NCBI GenBank assembly: GCA_017656255.1
Contig: JACDOE010000001.1
Location: forward strand, 310,001 to 374,000
Origin: Bacillaceae bacterium
GTDB taxonomy: Bacteria; Bacillota; Bacilli; JACDOE01
DNA length: 64,000 bases
Direction of reading: 5' to 3'
In this document: one piece after another, positions 26,062 to 33,972 of the stretch
Layout of the letters: each line of letters starts with the position of its first letter
How positions within the stretch are numbered: position 1 is the first letter of the stretch
The notes under the pieces: generated by a model
Databases searched by the model: none
What the model saw: only the letters and a program-made list of their open reading frames with translations
Told to the model about the DNA's origin: nothing
Translations under genes and position numbers: made by a program

Positions 26062-27288
26062 TTACCGGTTATCGGGTGAGATGTCCGATTCTTTACGGGT
26101 GATAGCCGGTAACTTGACCGTGATCGTGGTTCCTTTTTCTTCACTGGACTCGATATCAATGTCACCATGGTGGGCGTCGATGATATGCTTGCATATAGAC
26201 AGGCCCAGACCTGTTCCTGTTGACTTTAATGAAATGAAAGGTTCAAATATTTGATCGATCATATCGGATGGAATTGTATCGCCTGTGTTGAAGATGGAAA
26301 TAATAACCTGGTTGTTCTCATCATTGCGGGCTTTCAGGGAAACCCGTTTTTCTTTATGATTCTGAACGGCTTCAAATGAATTTTTGAGCAAGTTCAGAAA
26401 AACCTGCTCCAATTCAGCTTCACTCGCATAGACAGGAAGCAAGTTTTCTTCCACGTCGGTTTTAAAATCGATCGAGCGATAGAGAACTTCGAACTGTATA
26501 AATTCTATCATTTTATCCAGAATATGGTTTATTGATACAGCCTTTCTCTCCGTTTCATCGGAATCATTTCGACGGGCCAGGGTCAAAAAATGGTTCAGCA
26601 GAACATGAAGCCGGTCAAATTCCTTGGAGATGATATCAAAATAGGACTGGACCCGTTCAGGATGTGAATGCTCTTTAAAAATCAACTGCAGAAATCCTTT
26701 AATCGAGGTGAGCGGATTTCTCAACTCATGAGCCATTCCTGCCGCCAGCTGGCCGATGACCTCCAGTTTCTGTTCATGCATTTGCCTGATTTTCTGTTCT
26801 TTCAGTTTCTGCTCTTCCTGAAGATTTTGAATCGTTTTCTGGCTGCATTTAAATTTTGCTTTTAATTCTTTGTCATAGTAAACGGTACACCAGTAAAATA
26901 AATCATCCAGTATATGATTGATTTTAATGCCGTAATCATATGTATCCTGACCGTTTCTTCTCGGCAATTCAATACTTTCCTTGATTTTCGTCCACATAAT
27001 GCGACGAAAAATTTTGAAATTCATAAAAATATCTGAAACACTCAATTGAGCATCAGCGAATTTTGTTCCCATCTTTTTGGCCAAGGCCTTTAATTTCTGA
27101 TTGTCATCGTGTTGAAATTCATAAATGATCACCTCAATCATGTCTTGACAGAGGGATGAGATTTCTTCTTTAGAAGAATGGCTCATTTCCGAGCATTCTT
27201 CATACCAGGATCGGACAATCTCTTCCTTTTTGGTTTCAAGAACATGGACAATTTTTTCCTTAAAGTTGTTCACATGCTCACGCTCCAT
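26062..27288 (-). CDS. Soluble sensor histidine kinase, sporulation-kinase type
   Basis: The 408-residue kinase has no membrane segments. The N-terminal 170 residues are helical (VLETKKEEIVRSWYEEC) and resemble the RsbRD-type N-terminal domain found in stressosome-related and kinase proteins. A coiled-coil linker (150-180) leads to the H-box AAGMAHELRNPLTSIKGF with His187, then the ATPase domain with NLLKNSFEAV (N-box), IFEPFISLKSTGTGLGLSICKHI and a closing beta strand. The H-box is the KinA/KinB style that phosphorylates Spo0F. No response regulator is adjacent, so it is an orphan kinase, plausibly feeding the sporulation phosphorelay. Confidence 0.87.
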   Translation of the reverse strand: MEREHVNNFKEKIVHVLETKKEEIVRSWYEECSEMSHSSKEEISSLCQDMIEVIIYEFQHDDNQKLKALAKKMGTKFADAQLSVSDIFMNFKIFRRIMWTKIKESIELPRRNGQDTYDYGIKINHILDDLFYWCTVYYDKELKAKFKCSQKTIQNLQEEQKLKEQKIRQMHEQKLEVIGQLAAGMAHELRNPLTSIKGFLQLIFKEHSHPERVQSYFDIISKEFDRLHVLLNHFLTLARRNDSDETERKAVSINHILDKMIEFIQFEVLYRSIDFKTDVEENLLPVYASEAELEQVFLNLLKNSFEAVQNHKEKRVSLKARNDENNQVIISIFNTGDTIPSDMIDQIFEPFISLKSTGTGLGLSICKHIIDAHHGDIDIESSEEKGTTITVKLPAITRKESDISPDNR

Positions 27289-27530
27289 TTTCTTGAGTTT
27301 AAAGTTTGTCCTTTTAAAACATTATAATGAAAACGGAACAATTCTTCTATAAAATAGAAAAAAAAGACACAATTATACAAAAGTTTTAAGTTTTCGATAG
27401 TGCCTGTGCGAAGGATTGGAATTGAAGTGCTAACTTAAAGAAAAAGAGGAGCATGGAGGACCGGACGAACAGGCCCCTGTGAAGAATGTCGAAAAACGAA
27501 AAGGAGAGCAGATGGCTCGTGTTAAATTGT

Positions 27531-27623
27531 CTAATAGAAGAATCCAGCTGTCATGATCAATGTAGACAGAACCATGGAAATGACGACAATATAAACAACG
27601 GTTTTGATTAATCGCTGTGACAT
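27531..27623 (-). CDS. prli42: Stressosome-associated membrane miniprotein Prli42
   Basis: This is a 30-residue protein: a short basic start (MSQRLIKT), one membrane helix (VVYIVVISMVLSTLIMTAGFF) and a terminal tyrosine. That matches the size and pattern of Listeria and Bacillus Prli42, which anchors the stressosome to the membrane. AGGAGG lies seven bases upstream of ATG 27623. It is too short for usual ORF calling. The 497-base gap between the kinase and the peptidase holds this gene and otherwise only AT-rich spacer. Confidence 0.8.
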   Translation of the reverse strand: MSQRLIKTVVYIVVISMVLSTLIMTAGFFY

Positions 27624-27785
27624 AGGTTACCTCCTGCGTTTTTTTTGCCAGAGTATCTCTATTGTACAAAAATAATTTTACCCTGTGCAACATTCACGTA
27701 TCATTATAAAATAAAAAAGTGCCTGTAAAACTAGTATAAGATTTGATTACACATGTATCGATTAAAAAAGATGGAGGTCAAATAC

Positions 27786-28898
27786 ATGATTCATCAGGAC
27801 CGACTACTGGAAGAATTCCTACAACTGGTACAGGTGGACAGTGAAACCGGAGAAGAACGAGACATATGTGACCTGCTTAAACATAAATTCAGCGAATTGG
27901 GACTGGAAGTGGTGGAAGACAATGCGGCTGAGAAAACGGGACATGGATCAGGAAATCTGATTATGACCTTGCCCGGAACAACAAAGGGTCCTACCATTCT
28001 ATTCACATCTCACATGGATACCGTCTCCCCGGGTAAAGGTATAAAACCACAGGTCAAAGATGGATATGTCGTCAGTGATGGAACGACCATTCTCGGAAGT
28101 GATGACAAAGCCGGGCTGGCTGCTATTCTTGAGGGAATCCGGGTAATCAAAGAAAATCACATGAAACATCCGACATTGCAGGTGGTTATCACGGTGGGTG
28201 AAGAGTCTGGTCTGGTTGGATCCCGGGCACTTGATCCATCCATGTTACAGGCGGATTTTGGTTATGCTCTGGACAGTAATGGGAAAGTAGGAGACATTAT
28301 GACGGCGGCACCAACACAGGCCAGGATTAAGGCTGTTGTATACGGGAAAGCTGCCCATGCCGGGGTAAATCCCGAAGACGGCATCAGTGCGATTCAGGTG
28401 GCAAGCCGGGCCATCAGCCGTATGCCGCTTGGGCGGATTGACCGGGAGACAACGGCTAACATCGGACGCTTTGAAGGCGGAAAAGCAACCAACATTGTCC
28501 CGGACCGTGTCGACATTCTGGCAGAAGCAAGAAGCCTGGACGCATTCAAAATGCAGCAGCAGGTCAAACGAATGAAAGAAGCTTTTGAGAGTGCTGCCCG
28601 GGAAGCAGGAACCCGTGCCGATGTCGAGGTGGAAATCATGTATCCCGGTTACCGGTTTGATGAATCGGAACCTGTTGTCCAAAAAGCGGCAGATGCGTTG
28701 AAAAAGGTGGGGAGAAAGCCCAGGCTGCTCAGGAGCGGCGGTGGAAGTGATGCTAATGTATTTAGTGGATATGGCATTCCGACGGTTAACCTGGCCGTTG
28801 GATATGAAAACATCCACACGACTGACGAGAAAATGCCGCTGGAAGAGTTGTATAAAACTGCGGAGCTTGTGGTTGAATTGATGAAATCGGAAAAGTGA
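27786..28898 (+). CDS. M20-family metallopeptidase, peptidase T-like
   Basis: This cytoplasmic zinc exopeptidase of about 370 residues is close to the B. subtilis YqjE/PepT-like group, probably an aminotripeptidase or dipeptidase. It shows SHMDTVSPG (first metal His/Asp), ILGSDDKAGLAAILE (bridging Asp), VGEESGLVGS (catalytic Glu plus metal Glu), a dimerisation lid domain with GKAAHAGVNPEDG, and the final SGGGSDANVF and YENIHTTDE metal-binding His. ATG 27786 follows GGAGG by eight bases. It stands alone between prli42 and the sdpRI operon. Confidence 0.92.
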   Translation: MIHQDRLLEEFLQLVQVDSETGEERDICDLLKHKFSELGLEVVEDNAAEKTGHGSGNLIMTLPGTTKGPTILFTSHMDTVSPGKGIKPQVKDGYVVSDGTTILGSDDKAGLAAILEGIRVIKENHMKHPTLQVVITVGEESGLVGSRALDPSMLQADFGYALDSNGKVGDIMTAAPTQARIKAVVYGKAAHAGVNPEDGISAIQVASRAISRMPLGRIDRETTANIGRFEGGKATNIVPDRVDILAEARSLDAFKMQQQVKRMKEAFESAAREAGTRADVEVEIMYPGYRFDESEPVVQKAADALKKVGRKPRLLRSGGGSDANVFSGYGIPTVNLAVGYENIHTTDEKMPLEELYKTAELVVELMKSEK

Positions 28899-28913
28899 AT
28901 CTTAATGAACGAA

Positions 28914-28949
28914 AAGCCCTGCACTGGTTTTAATTAACTGTTGCAGGGC
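28914..28949 (-). terminator. Terminator of sdpRI
   Basis: GCCCTGCA and TGCAGGGC form an 8-bp stem with an 18-base loop. On the minus strand TTTT follows, so it most likely ends sdpI. On the plus strand there is no T tract, although it could shield the peptidase mRNA. Confidence 0.6.
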
Positions 28950-28961
28950 AAATTTGCTCCA

Positions 28962-29618
28962 TCAGCGCCTTTTTTTAAAAATGAAATAAGAATAGACCGA
29001 AGGGATAAATGCAGCCAGCAGGATGCTGGAAATCACGACAATAAACCGTATCATGCCGGGAAAAACCGGACTGATCAGAGATATGATACCGGCGAGAACA
29101 AACAGCCAGCCCCCCAGTCGGTGTGTTTTTTTCCACACGGTTTCATCTTCGAGGGTCCAGGGAGTCCGAATACCGAAAAAATAGGTCCGGCGGGCGCGGG
29201 TTAAATAATTTCCGATCACCACAAACAGAATGCCCATTAAGAGAGGAGTCACGACGGAAACATCCAGTACCGGCCAGTTTTTAATGGGGGCGTATGCCTG
29301 GTAAAGCATCAACTGATGAATTAATGTCAAGAAAAGGACAATCCCCCAGCGTGAGATGCGGTATACTTTGTCAAATCGTTTATAATTGTCACGTCCCGGG
29401 TCCAGTCGCGGGACGAGAAACATCGCGAAGTAAATGATCAGGTTGATTATCGGCAGACCGAATACGCCAAATTCCTTGCTGCTGTAATTATCAGGTTCTC
29501 CTGCTACATTCCAGTGTGTGGGGATCTGATCGGGAAGTGAAGGATAGATCAGCACGCCCGTCAACATACCGGCCAGTATGATTATCAGCAAAACAACGTC
29601 ACTTTTTTTAAAAGTCAT
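28962..29618 (-). CDS. sdpI: SdpI-family immunity-like membrane protein
   Basis: The 218-residue protein has six predicted membrane helices. The N-terminal part (LIYPSLPDQIPTHWNVAGEPDNYSS over residues 23-47) is the DUF1648 signature, and the C-terminal part (YFFGIRTPWTLEDETVWKKTHRLGG over residues 145-169) is the SdpI signature. In B. subtilis SdpI gives immunity to the SdpC cannibalism toxin and sequesters the repressor SdpR. Here the start overlaps the sdpR-like stop by four bases. No sdpABC toxin genes are in the window. Confidence 0.9.
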   Translation of the reverse strand: MTFKKSDVVLLIIILAGMLTGVLIYPSLPDQIPTHWNVAGEPDNYSSKEFGVFGLPIINLIIYFAMFLVPRLDPGRDNYKRFDKVYRISRWGIVLFLTLIHQLMLYQAYAPIKNWPVLDVSVVTPLLMGILFVVIGNYLTRARRTYFFGIRTPWTLEDETVWKKTHRLGGWLFVLAGIISLISPVFPGMIRFIVVISSILLAAFIPSVYSYFIFKKRR

Positions 29619-29917
29619 TCTTTTTCCTCTCCTTTATCCCCTTTATTGGAATCATCATCTGTAAAATGGGTGATCCAGTACAAAAGTTCCTGAAAAACCG
29701 TGGTATTTAATGAATAAAACACATACTGTCCTTTTTTTTCATCCTGAATCATGTACGCCTGCTTCAAAATATTCAGGTGATGTGAAATACTCGGTTTTTT
29801 CATTTGGAAATGTTCGGCGATTTCTCCCGCTGTCATGTCTTTCTGTTTCAACAGCTCTATGATTTTACGCCGTGTCGGATCCATCAGTGCTTTAAATGTG
29901 ACATTTAGTTGCTTCAC
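29615..29917 (-). CDS. sdpR: ArsR-family autorepressor SdpR-like
   Basis: This is a 100-residue winged-helix repressor: FKALMDPTRRKIIELLKQKD, then the recognition helix region MKKPSISHHLNILKQA and the wing YVFYSLNT. The C-terminus is acidic and Lys-rich. There are no metal-binding cysteines, so it is not a metal sensor. In B. subtilis SdpR represses sdpRI until SdpI, occupied by toxin, recruits it to the membrane. An inverted repeat upstream is the likely operator. Confidence 0.9.
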   Translation of the reverse strand: MKQLNVTFKALMDPTRRKIIELLKQKDMTAGEIAEHFQMKKPSISHHLNILKQAYMIQDEKKGQYVFYSLNTTVFQELLYWITHFTDDDSNKGDKGEEKE

Positions 29918-29950
29918 TCAACCACCTTCTTTTTTAACCGTTCAATTAGA

Positions 29951-29970
29951 AGATAATTAGAAAATTATCT
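29951..29970 (-). promoter_or_regulatory. Operator-like inverted repeat upstream of sdpR
   Basis: AGATAATT and AATTATCT form a perfect 8-bp inverted repeat around AGAA, 34 bases before the sdpR start. It suits a dimeric ArsR-type autorepressor. Confidence 0.6.
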
Positions 29971-30057
29971 AAATATCTACTTTAAATGTATCATAACGAA
30001 TCGCGTTATTCAACACATAAAAAATGGCCGCTAAGATAAGCAGCCACATCCGGGTTT

Positions 30058-30555
30058 TTAAGATTCCTCGCTATTTTCTTCCATCATTTTTTCGTAGGAA
30101 TCCAGCACATACGGTTCAATCAATTCATAGTCTCCGTAACCAATATTGGGATCAATGATGGCGTTTTGATCGACGAGATCTCCTTCTATGGCTCCGTTTC
30201 GCTCATACAGAGATCGGGGAGCGACATCTTCTGCGCCCCATTCCCTGTCATCGAGGGGATAATCGGAATGACTTGTATCGCCATCCATCTGTACTGGAAT
30301 GAACTCCAGGGCCTGATAGGCAGGTGGGAAATTATCTTCGGGATTGTCATACGTGTTTGTGGCCAATCGAGCGCCGTAACTGTTGAGTATTTCATAGGCG
30401 GCAATTTGCTCTCCGTTATGGACATCTAATTCAACATGATACCGGTTTTGCTCCGGGTATAAACGGATCTGATCATACCCGTTATGTTGCAACGCGTCCC
30501 TGGCAAGCCGGGCGATCTCTTCATCCTGAAAAACGGCACGGATTTTTTGAGGCAT
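30058..30555 (-). CDS. Hypothetical acidic protein
   Basis: The 165-residue protein is soluble and strongly acidic, with no export signal. Its first 70 residues (IRAVFQDEEIARLARDALQHNGY) have the beta-alpha-beta feel of a general-stress YflT-like domain that reads distances between helix and strand. The C-terminal half is Asp/Glu/Tyr-rich and looks disordered. AGGAGG precedes the ATG. The gene stands alone; a weak hairpin lies downstream near 30020-30050. The function is unknown. Confidence 0.65.
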   Translation of the reverse strand: MPQKIRAVFQDEEIARLARDALQHNGYDQIRLYPEQNRYHVELDVHNGEQIAAYEILNSYGARLATNTYDNPEDNFPPAYQALEFIPVQMDGDTSHSDYPLDDREWGAEDVAPRSLYERNGAIEGDLVDQNAIIDPNIGYGDYELIEPYVLDSYEKMMEENSEES

Positions 30556-30655
30556 TCGTTCATATCCTCCTTAATAGTGGACGTTATATTTTCAATTTAC
30601 CCGATTCAATCTCTCTTTAAACACGAACATCAGGTGACCAGGGGGTGGGGACAGC

Positions 30656-31834
30656 ATGATTGAATGGGCGGAAGGGAAAGTTGTGGATATCCTGAAGCAT
30701 GATAAACATTTGCAGGAAATTCGGGTTGAAGTAGAGGGGAAAGGAAAGGAACTGGCGTATAACTACCCGGATTTAACAGGTGAAGTAGAGCCAGGTGATA
30801 CGGTCGTGCTGAATGTGACCGCAGTTCGGCTGGGTCTTGGAACCGGAGGCAGGCACTTTGTTTCCTCGGTCCGGAAATCATCTGTGGAAACAGGCATTAA
30901 CCATCCGGGCCATATTATGAAATTGAGATATACACCCTATCAGCTGGCCGTATTAAGCTGTGAAGAAGAAGCAAGTCCGTATCATCACATTTTACGGAAA
31001 GAGGATTCCGAACAGGATCTTCACAACCTGCTGGAGCGAACACCGGTGGTGATTACCGAACTTCACAGTATGCTGCCGATCATTGTCACCTGCCTGGTAC
31101 ACCTTGCTCGTCAGGACAGACAATCATTACGAATTGTTTATGTCATGACCGACGGGGCGGCGCTTCCCATTTTTCTCAGTAAACATGTGGCCCGGTTGAA
31201 AAAATGGGGGTGGCTTCACCTTTCAATTACGACGGGACATGCATTCGGTGGGGATCTGGAAGCCGTTAATGCATACAGCGGGCTTCAGGCCGCAAGGCAG
31301 GTTGGCCGGGCAGATATCATCGTGACAGGGATGGGACCGGGAATCGTTGGAACCCGAACACCCCTGGGAACAACGGCCATGGAACTGGGCGAAATGGTCA
31401 ATCGGGTTAACACGCTGGGGGGAATCCCTATTGTTGCCCCGAGAATCAGCCTTGCCGACGAGCGAATCCGGCACCGGGGCATCAGTCATCATACGTTGAA
31501 TACTCTACGGATTGCGGCCTGCACACCGGCTGTCATCCCGTATCCGGCGGGAAATCCTGTCCTTGATCATCAAATGTGGCAACTGAAAGAACACATCATC
31601 GTGAAAAAGGAGGCTGTGAATCTGGAGGAACTCTCTGCTATTCTTGCGACATATCCCGTTGAAATTAAAACAATGGGCAGAACCCTGTCGGACGATCCGC
31701 TTTTTTTTCAGACGGGGGCCCTGGCGGCCGACCTTGCCTATGCGCTGTGGAAGCATGTGCAAAATAAAAACCGTCCTGTTACGGACGGGGAACGCGTTGA
31801 TCTAGAAAACTTTTTAAAGTCATGGGGTGCCTAG
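30656..31834 (+). CDS. DUF3866 family protein
   Basis: This 392-residue protein of unknown function is conserved in spore formers and actinobacteria. Features include an N-terminal beta-rich part (GKVVDILKHDKHLQEIRVEVEG spread over residues 7-28), glycine-rich segments GLGTGGRHF and GMGPGIVGTRTPLGTTAMELGE, and a nucleotide-binding-like TTGHAFGGDLEAVNAYSGL region. No membrane helix is evident. GGGGTGGGG precedes the ATG. Its last 56 bases overlap the oppositely oriented mciZ gene. Confidence 0.85.
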   Translation: MIEWAEGKVVDILKHDKHLQEIRVEVEGKGKELAYNYPDLTGEVEPGDTVVLNVTAVRLGLGTGGRHFVSSVRKSSVETGINHPGHIMKLRYTPYQLAVLSCEEEASPYHHILRKEDSEQDLHNLLERTPVVITELHSMLPIIVTCLVHLARQDRQSLRIVYVMTDGAALPIFLSKHVARLKKWGWLHLSITTGHAFGGDLEAVNAYSGLQAARQVGRADIIVTGMGPGIVGTRTPLGTTAMELGEMVNRVNTLGGIPIVAPRISLADERIRHRGISHHTLNTLRIAACTPAVIPYPAGNPVLDHQMWQLKEHIIVKKEAVNLEELSAILATYPVEIKTMGRTLSDDPLFFQTGALAADLAYALWKHVQNKNRPVTDGERVDLENFLKSWGA

Positions 31835-31913
31835 CCCATTCCCGCAACTTGTTTTTTATTTCCCAGCCTTTTCCTACCAGGCGAAGTTGATTAAAATGAT
31901 AATAGGCTTTCAT
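31779..31913 (-). CDS. mciZ: Z-ring inhibitor peptide MciZ
   Basis: This 44-residue peptide matches B. subtilis MciZ (40 residues) across its core: LVGKGWEIKNKLREWAR here against LVGKAWEIRAKLKEYGR. MciZ caps FtsZ filaments in the mother cell during sporulation and stops a second division. AGGAGG lies eight bases before ATG 31913. The peptide has a longer tail (DQRVPRP) and its 3' end is antisense to the end of the DUF3866 gene. The nudF neighbour is shared with B. subtilis. It was below the size limit of ordinary calling. Confidence 0.85.
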   Translation of the reverse strand: MKAYYHFNQLRLVGKGWEIKNKLREWARHPMTLKSFLDQRVPRP

Positions 31914-32002
31914 TGTGGAAACCTCCTGTATGTTTGGATTTGTTACTAACCTATGAAAGAATCGGACAGGCTAGAACCAGAATATAAAAAGAGGTGTTAT
32001 CA

Positions 32003-32566
32003 TTGTCCCAGAAAAAATCACAGGACTTTACAGAAAAAACGATATCGAGCGAAGTTATTTATGACGGCAAAATCATCCGGGTCCAGGTGGATGATGTGGA
32101 ACTTCCCAGTGGCAAGACGGCAAAAAGAGAGATCGTACGCCATTCCGGTGCGGTAGCGGTCATGCCGATTACAGATGATAACCGGCTCGTGATGGTCCGG
32201 CAATTTCGCAAACCACTGGACAGGGAATTGCTTGAAATCCCCGCCGGAAAACTGGAACCGGACGAAGACCCTCTGGATTGTGCCAGAAGAGAATTAAAAG
32301 AAGAAACCGGGTTTACAGCAGACAGCCTGCACCATATTGCGTCTTTTTATACGTCTCCTGGATTTGCCGACGAAATCATTCATATGTACCGGACGGAAGG
32401 GTTAAGCGCAGGGGAAGCACAACCGGATGACGATGAATTTGTAGAAATGGTGACTTTAACGCTTGAAGAGGCTTTTTCCAGGATCGAGTCGGGAGATATA
32501 CGGGATGCCAAAACGATCATGGCGGTTTATGTCTGGGAGAACATGCAACTGAAAACGAAAAAATAA
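32003..32566 (+). CDS. nudF: ADP-ribose pyrophosphatase (Nudix)
   Basis: The enzyme hydrolyses ADP-ribose to AMP and ribose-5-phosphate, a house-cleaning role. The 187-residue Nudix protein has the full box G-x5-E-x7-REUxEExGU at GKLEPDEDPLDCARRELKEE plus TGF. The N-terminal swapped beta region (SEVIYDGKIIRVQVDDVELP) and the downstream YTSPGFADE are typical of ADP-ribose pyrophosphatases. TTG 32003 follows AGAGGTG by six bases. Next to mciZ and upstream of spoIIM, as in Bacillus. Confidence 0.92.
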   Translation: MSQKKSQDFTEKTISSEVIYDGKIIRVQVDDVELPSGKTAKREIVRHSGAVAVMPITDDNRLVMVRQFRKPLDRELLEIPAGKLEPDEDPLDCARRELKEETGFTADSLHHIASFYTSPGFADEIIHMYRTEGLSAGEAQPDDDEFVEMVTLTLEEAFSRIESGDIRDAKTIMAVYVWENMQLKTKK

Positions 32567-32586
32567 TCGAATCCTCACCCTCTCTT

Positions 32587-32616
32587 TTCATAATCTATAT
32601 TGTTGCATCATATAAT
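32587..32616 (+). promoter_or_regulatory. Candidate sigma-E promoter of spoIIM
   Basis: TTCATAAT (32587-32594) and CATATAAT (32609-32616) are 14 bases apart, matching the mother-cell sigma-E pattern (-35 like GTCATATT, -10 CATAnnnT). The site lies 30 bases before spoIIM, which is sigma-E dependent in B. subtilis. Confidence 0.6.
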
Positions 32617-32645
32617 GGGGACAAGTTGATAAGGGAGGGTCCGGG

Positions 32646-33302
32646 ATGAAAAAGAGGTTCGCACTGACACTGAAATCCTACATGCATGAACACATTTCTC
32701 TCTATATATTTGCGATTGTGTTGTTGGCCATGGGCGTCATCTTCGGAGCTGTTGTAGTCAATTCGCTGACACTGAACCAGAAACAGGACCTGCTTCAGTA
32801 TGTGAGCGGTTTTTTCCTCGAAATGAGGGAGGGAGATGGATTTCATTCCACAGCAGCCTTTCAACAGTCTCTGGGACATTATCTGAAATATATCGGTTTT
32901 ATGTGGATACTCGGGTTATCGATCATCGGGCTTCCATTGATTTTGATATTATTATTCTTAAAAGGGCTGGTCGTCGGATTTACGGTGGGGTTTCTGGTAC
33001 ATCAACTGCAGTGGAAAGGACTTCTGTATGCCTTTGTTTCCGTGGTACCGCAAAATTTACTGGTGATTCCGGCGATGATTGTGGTCGGTGTAGCCGGAAT
33101 TTCCTTCTCCATGAAATTGATCCAGAGCCGCTTTTTACAAAAGGGAGAGCGGATTTTCCCGTATTTTGTTTCCTATTCATCCCTGGTCCTGTTCATGTCC
33201 GGCATATTTGTGATCGCATCGTTATTTGAAGCATTCGTATCTCCGGTACTGCTCAAAAAGGTAACCGCCACCGTTCACTTATTAATAATAACTATTATCT
33301 AA
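32646..33302 (+). CDS. spoIIM: Stage II sporulation protein M
   Basis: SpoIIM is the scaffold of the DMP complex (SpoIID, SpoIIM, SpoIIP) that hydrolyses septal peptidoglycan during engulfment. The 218-residue product has about five membrane helices, beginning LYIFAIVLLAMGVIFGAVVV after a short basic cytoplasmic N-terminus. The conserved segment FLKGLVVGFTVGFLV precedes the VPQNLLVIPAM loop typical of SpoIIM. It lies between nudF and fur, as in Bacillus. AAGGGAGG precedes the ATG. Confidence 0.93.
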   Translation: MKKRFALTLKSYMHEHISLYIFAIVLLAMGVIFGAVVVNSLTLNQKQDLLQYVSGFFLEMREGDGFHSTAAFQQSLGHYLKYIGFMWILGLSIIGLPLILILLFLKGLVVGFTVGFLVHQLQWKGLLYAFVSVVPQNLLVIPAMIVVGVAGISFSMKLIQSRFLQKGERIFPYFVSYSSLVLFMSGIFVIASLFEAFVSPVLLKKVTATVHLLIITII

Positions 33303-33314
33303 TAATAAATTTAT

Positions 33315-33344
33315 TTGACTTTAATCCTCGGCCTCTTCTATAAT
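33315..33344 (+). promoter_or_regulatory. Sigma-A promoter of fur
   Basis: TTGACT (33315-33320) and TATAAT (33339-33344) are 18 bases apart, 37 bases before the fur start. No convincing Fur box was seen around it. Confidence 0.7.
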
Positions 33345-33381
33345 AATGACAGTATGAGTCGTGTGACGGGGAGGGGTCCAA

Positions 33382-33858
33382 TTGAAGGAGCGGCTTGAGC
33401 GCATTAAGCAGCAACTGCATTCACACAATTACAAGTTGACACCGCAGCGCGAATCGACGGTAATGGTTCTGCTAGAAAATGAAGAAGATCATCTGAGTGC
33501 TGAAGATGTTTACATGCTTGTAAAGGAAAAATCCCCGGAAATCGGACTGGCTACCGTTTATCGTACCCTTGAACTTTTAAGTGATTTGAAAATTATCCAT
33601 AAGATTAATTTTGGAGATGGCGTCGCCCGATATGAATTTCGTGCGGAAGATGCCGAACATCATCACCATCATCTGGTATGTCTCAACTGTGGTTCGGTGG
33701 ATGAGATTATGGAGGACCTGCTTGGCGAGGTTGAAAAGCAAGTGGAACACGATTTTGATTTTAAAATTGTAGATCACCGGCTTACGTTTCACGGAATTTG
33801 CCACCGATGCAAAGATAAAGTCAGTTCTGAGGATGTCAAAGTGAAAATTTCAGAATAA
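33382..33858 (+). CDS. fur: Ferric uptake regulator Fur
   Basis: Fur is a metal-dependent repressor. The 158-residue product has the winged helix with TPQRESTVMVL and GLATVYRTLELL, a histidine-rich hinge (EHHHHHLVCLNCG) and a second cysteine pair (CHRC) that completes the structural zinc site. Fur, PerR and Zur are close relatives; Fur is preferred because the spoIIM-fur-yqzK order is conserved in Bacillus. TTG is the start, after GGGGAGGGG. Confidence 0.92.
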   Translation: MKERLERIKQQLHSHNYKLTPQRESTVMVLLENEEDHLSAEDVYMLVKEKSPEIGLATVYRTLELLSDLKIIHKINFGDGVARYEFRAEDAEHHHHHLVCLNCGSVDEIMEDLLGEVEKQVEHDFDFKIVDHRLTFHGICHRCKDKVSSEDVKVKISE

Positions 33859-33871
33859 AATTGCTTTTTTT

Positions 33872-33897
33872 ACTTCCGTTATTCGGAAGTTTTTTTT
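33872..33897 (+). terminator. Terminator of fur
   Basis: ACTTCCG and CGGAAGT pair around a 5-base loop, followed by eight T residues. Confidence 0.9.
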
Positions 33898-33972
33898 GTT
33901 ACATGTCAAGTAAAAAGTGGTAAGATAATAAAGGCAAGTGACAATGTCATTTTTTAGGGAGGTTATTATATC

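Noticed and set aside
31914-31950. Sigma-E promoter for mciZ (CATACAGG on the minus strand)
   Set aside because: The only -35-like element is 17 bases away, and transcription would start inside the ribosome binding site.
33280-33320. Fur box upstream of fur (AT-rich TTATCTAATAATAA stretch)
   Set aside because: Match to the 7-1-7 Fur/PerR box is too weak; AT-richness explains it.
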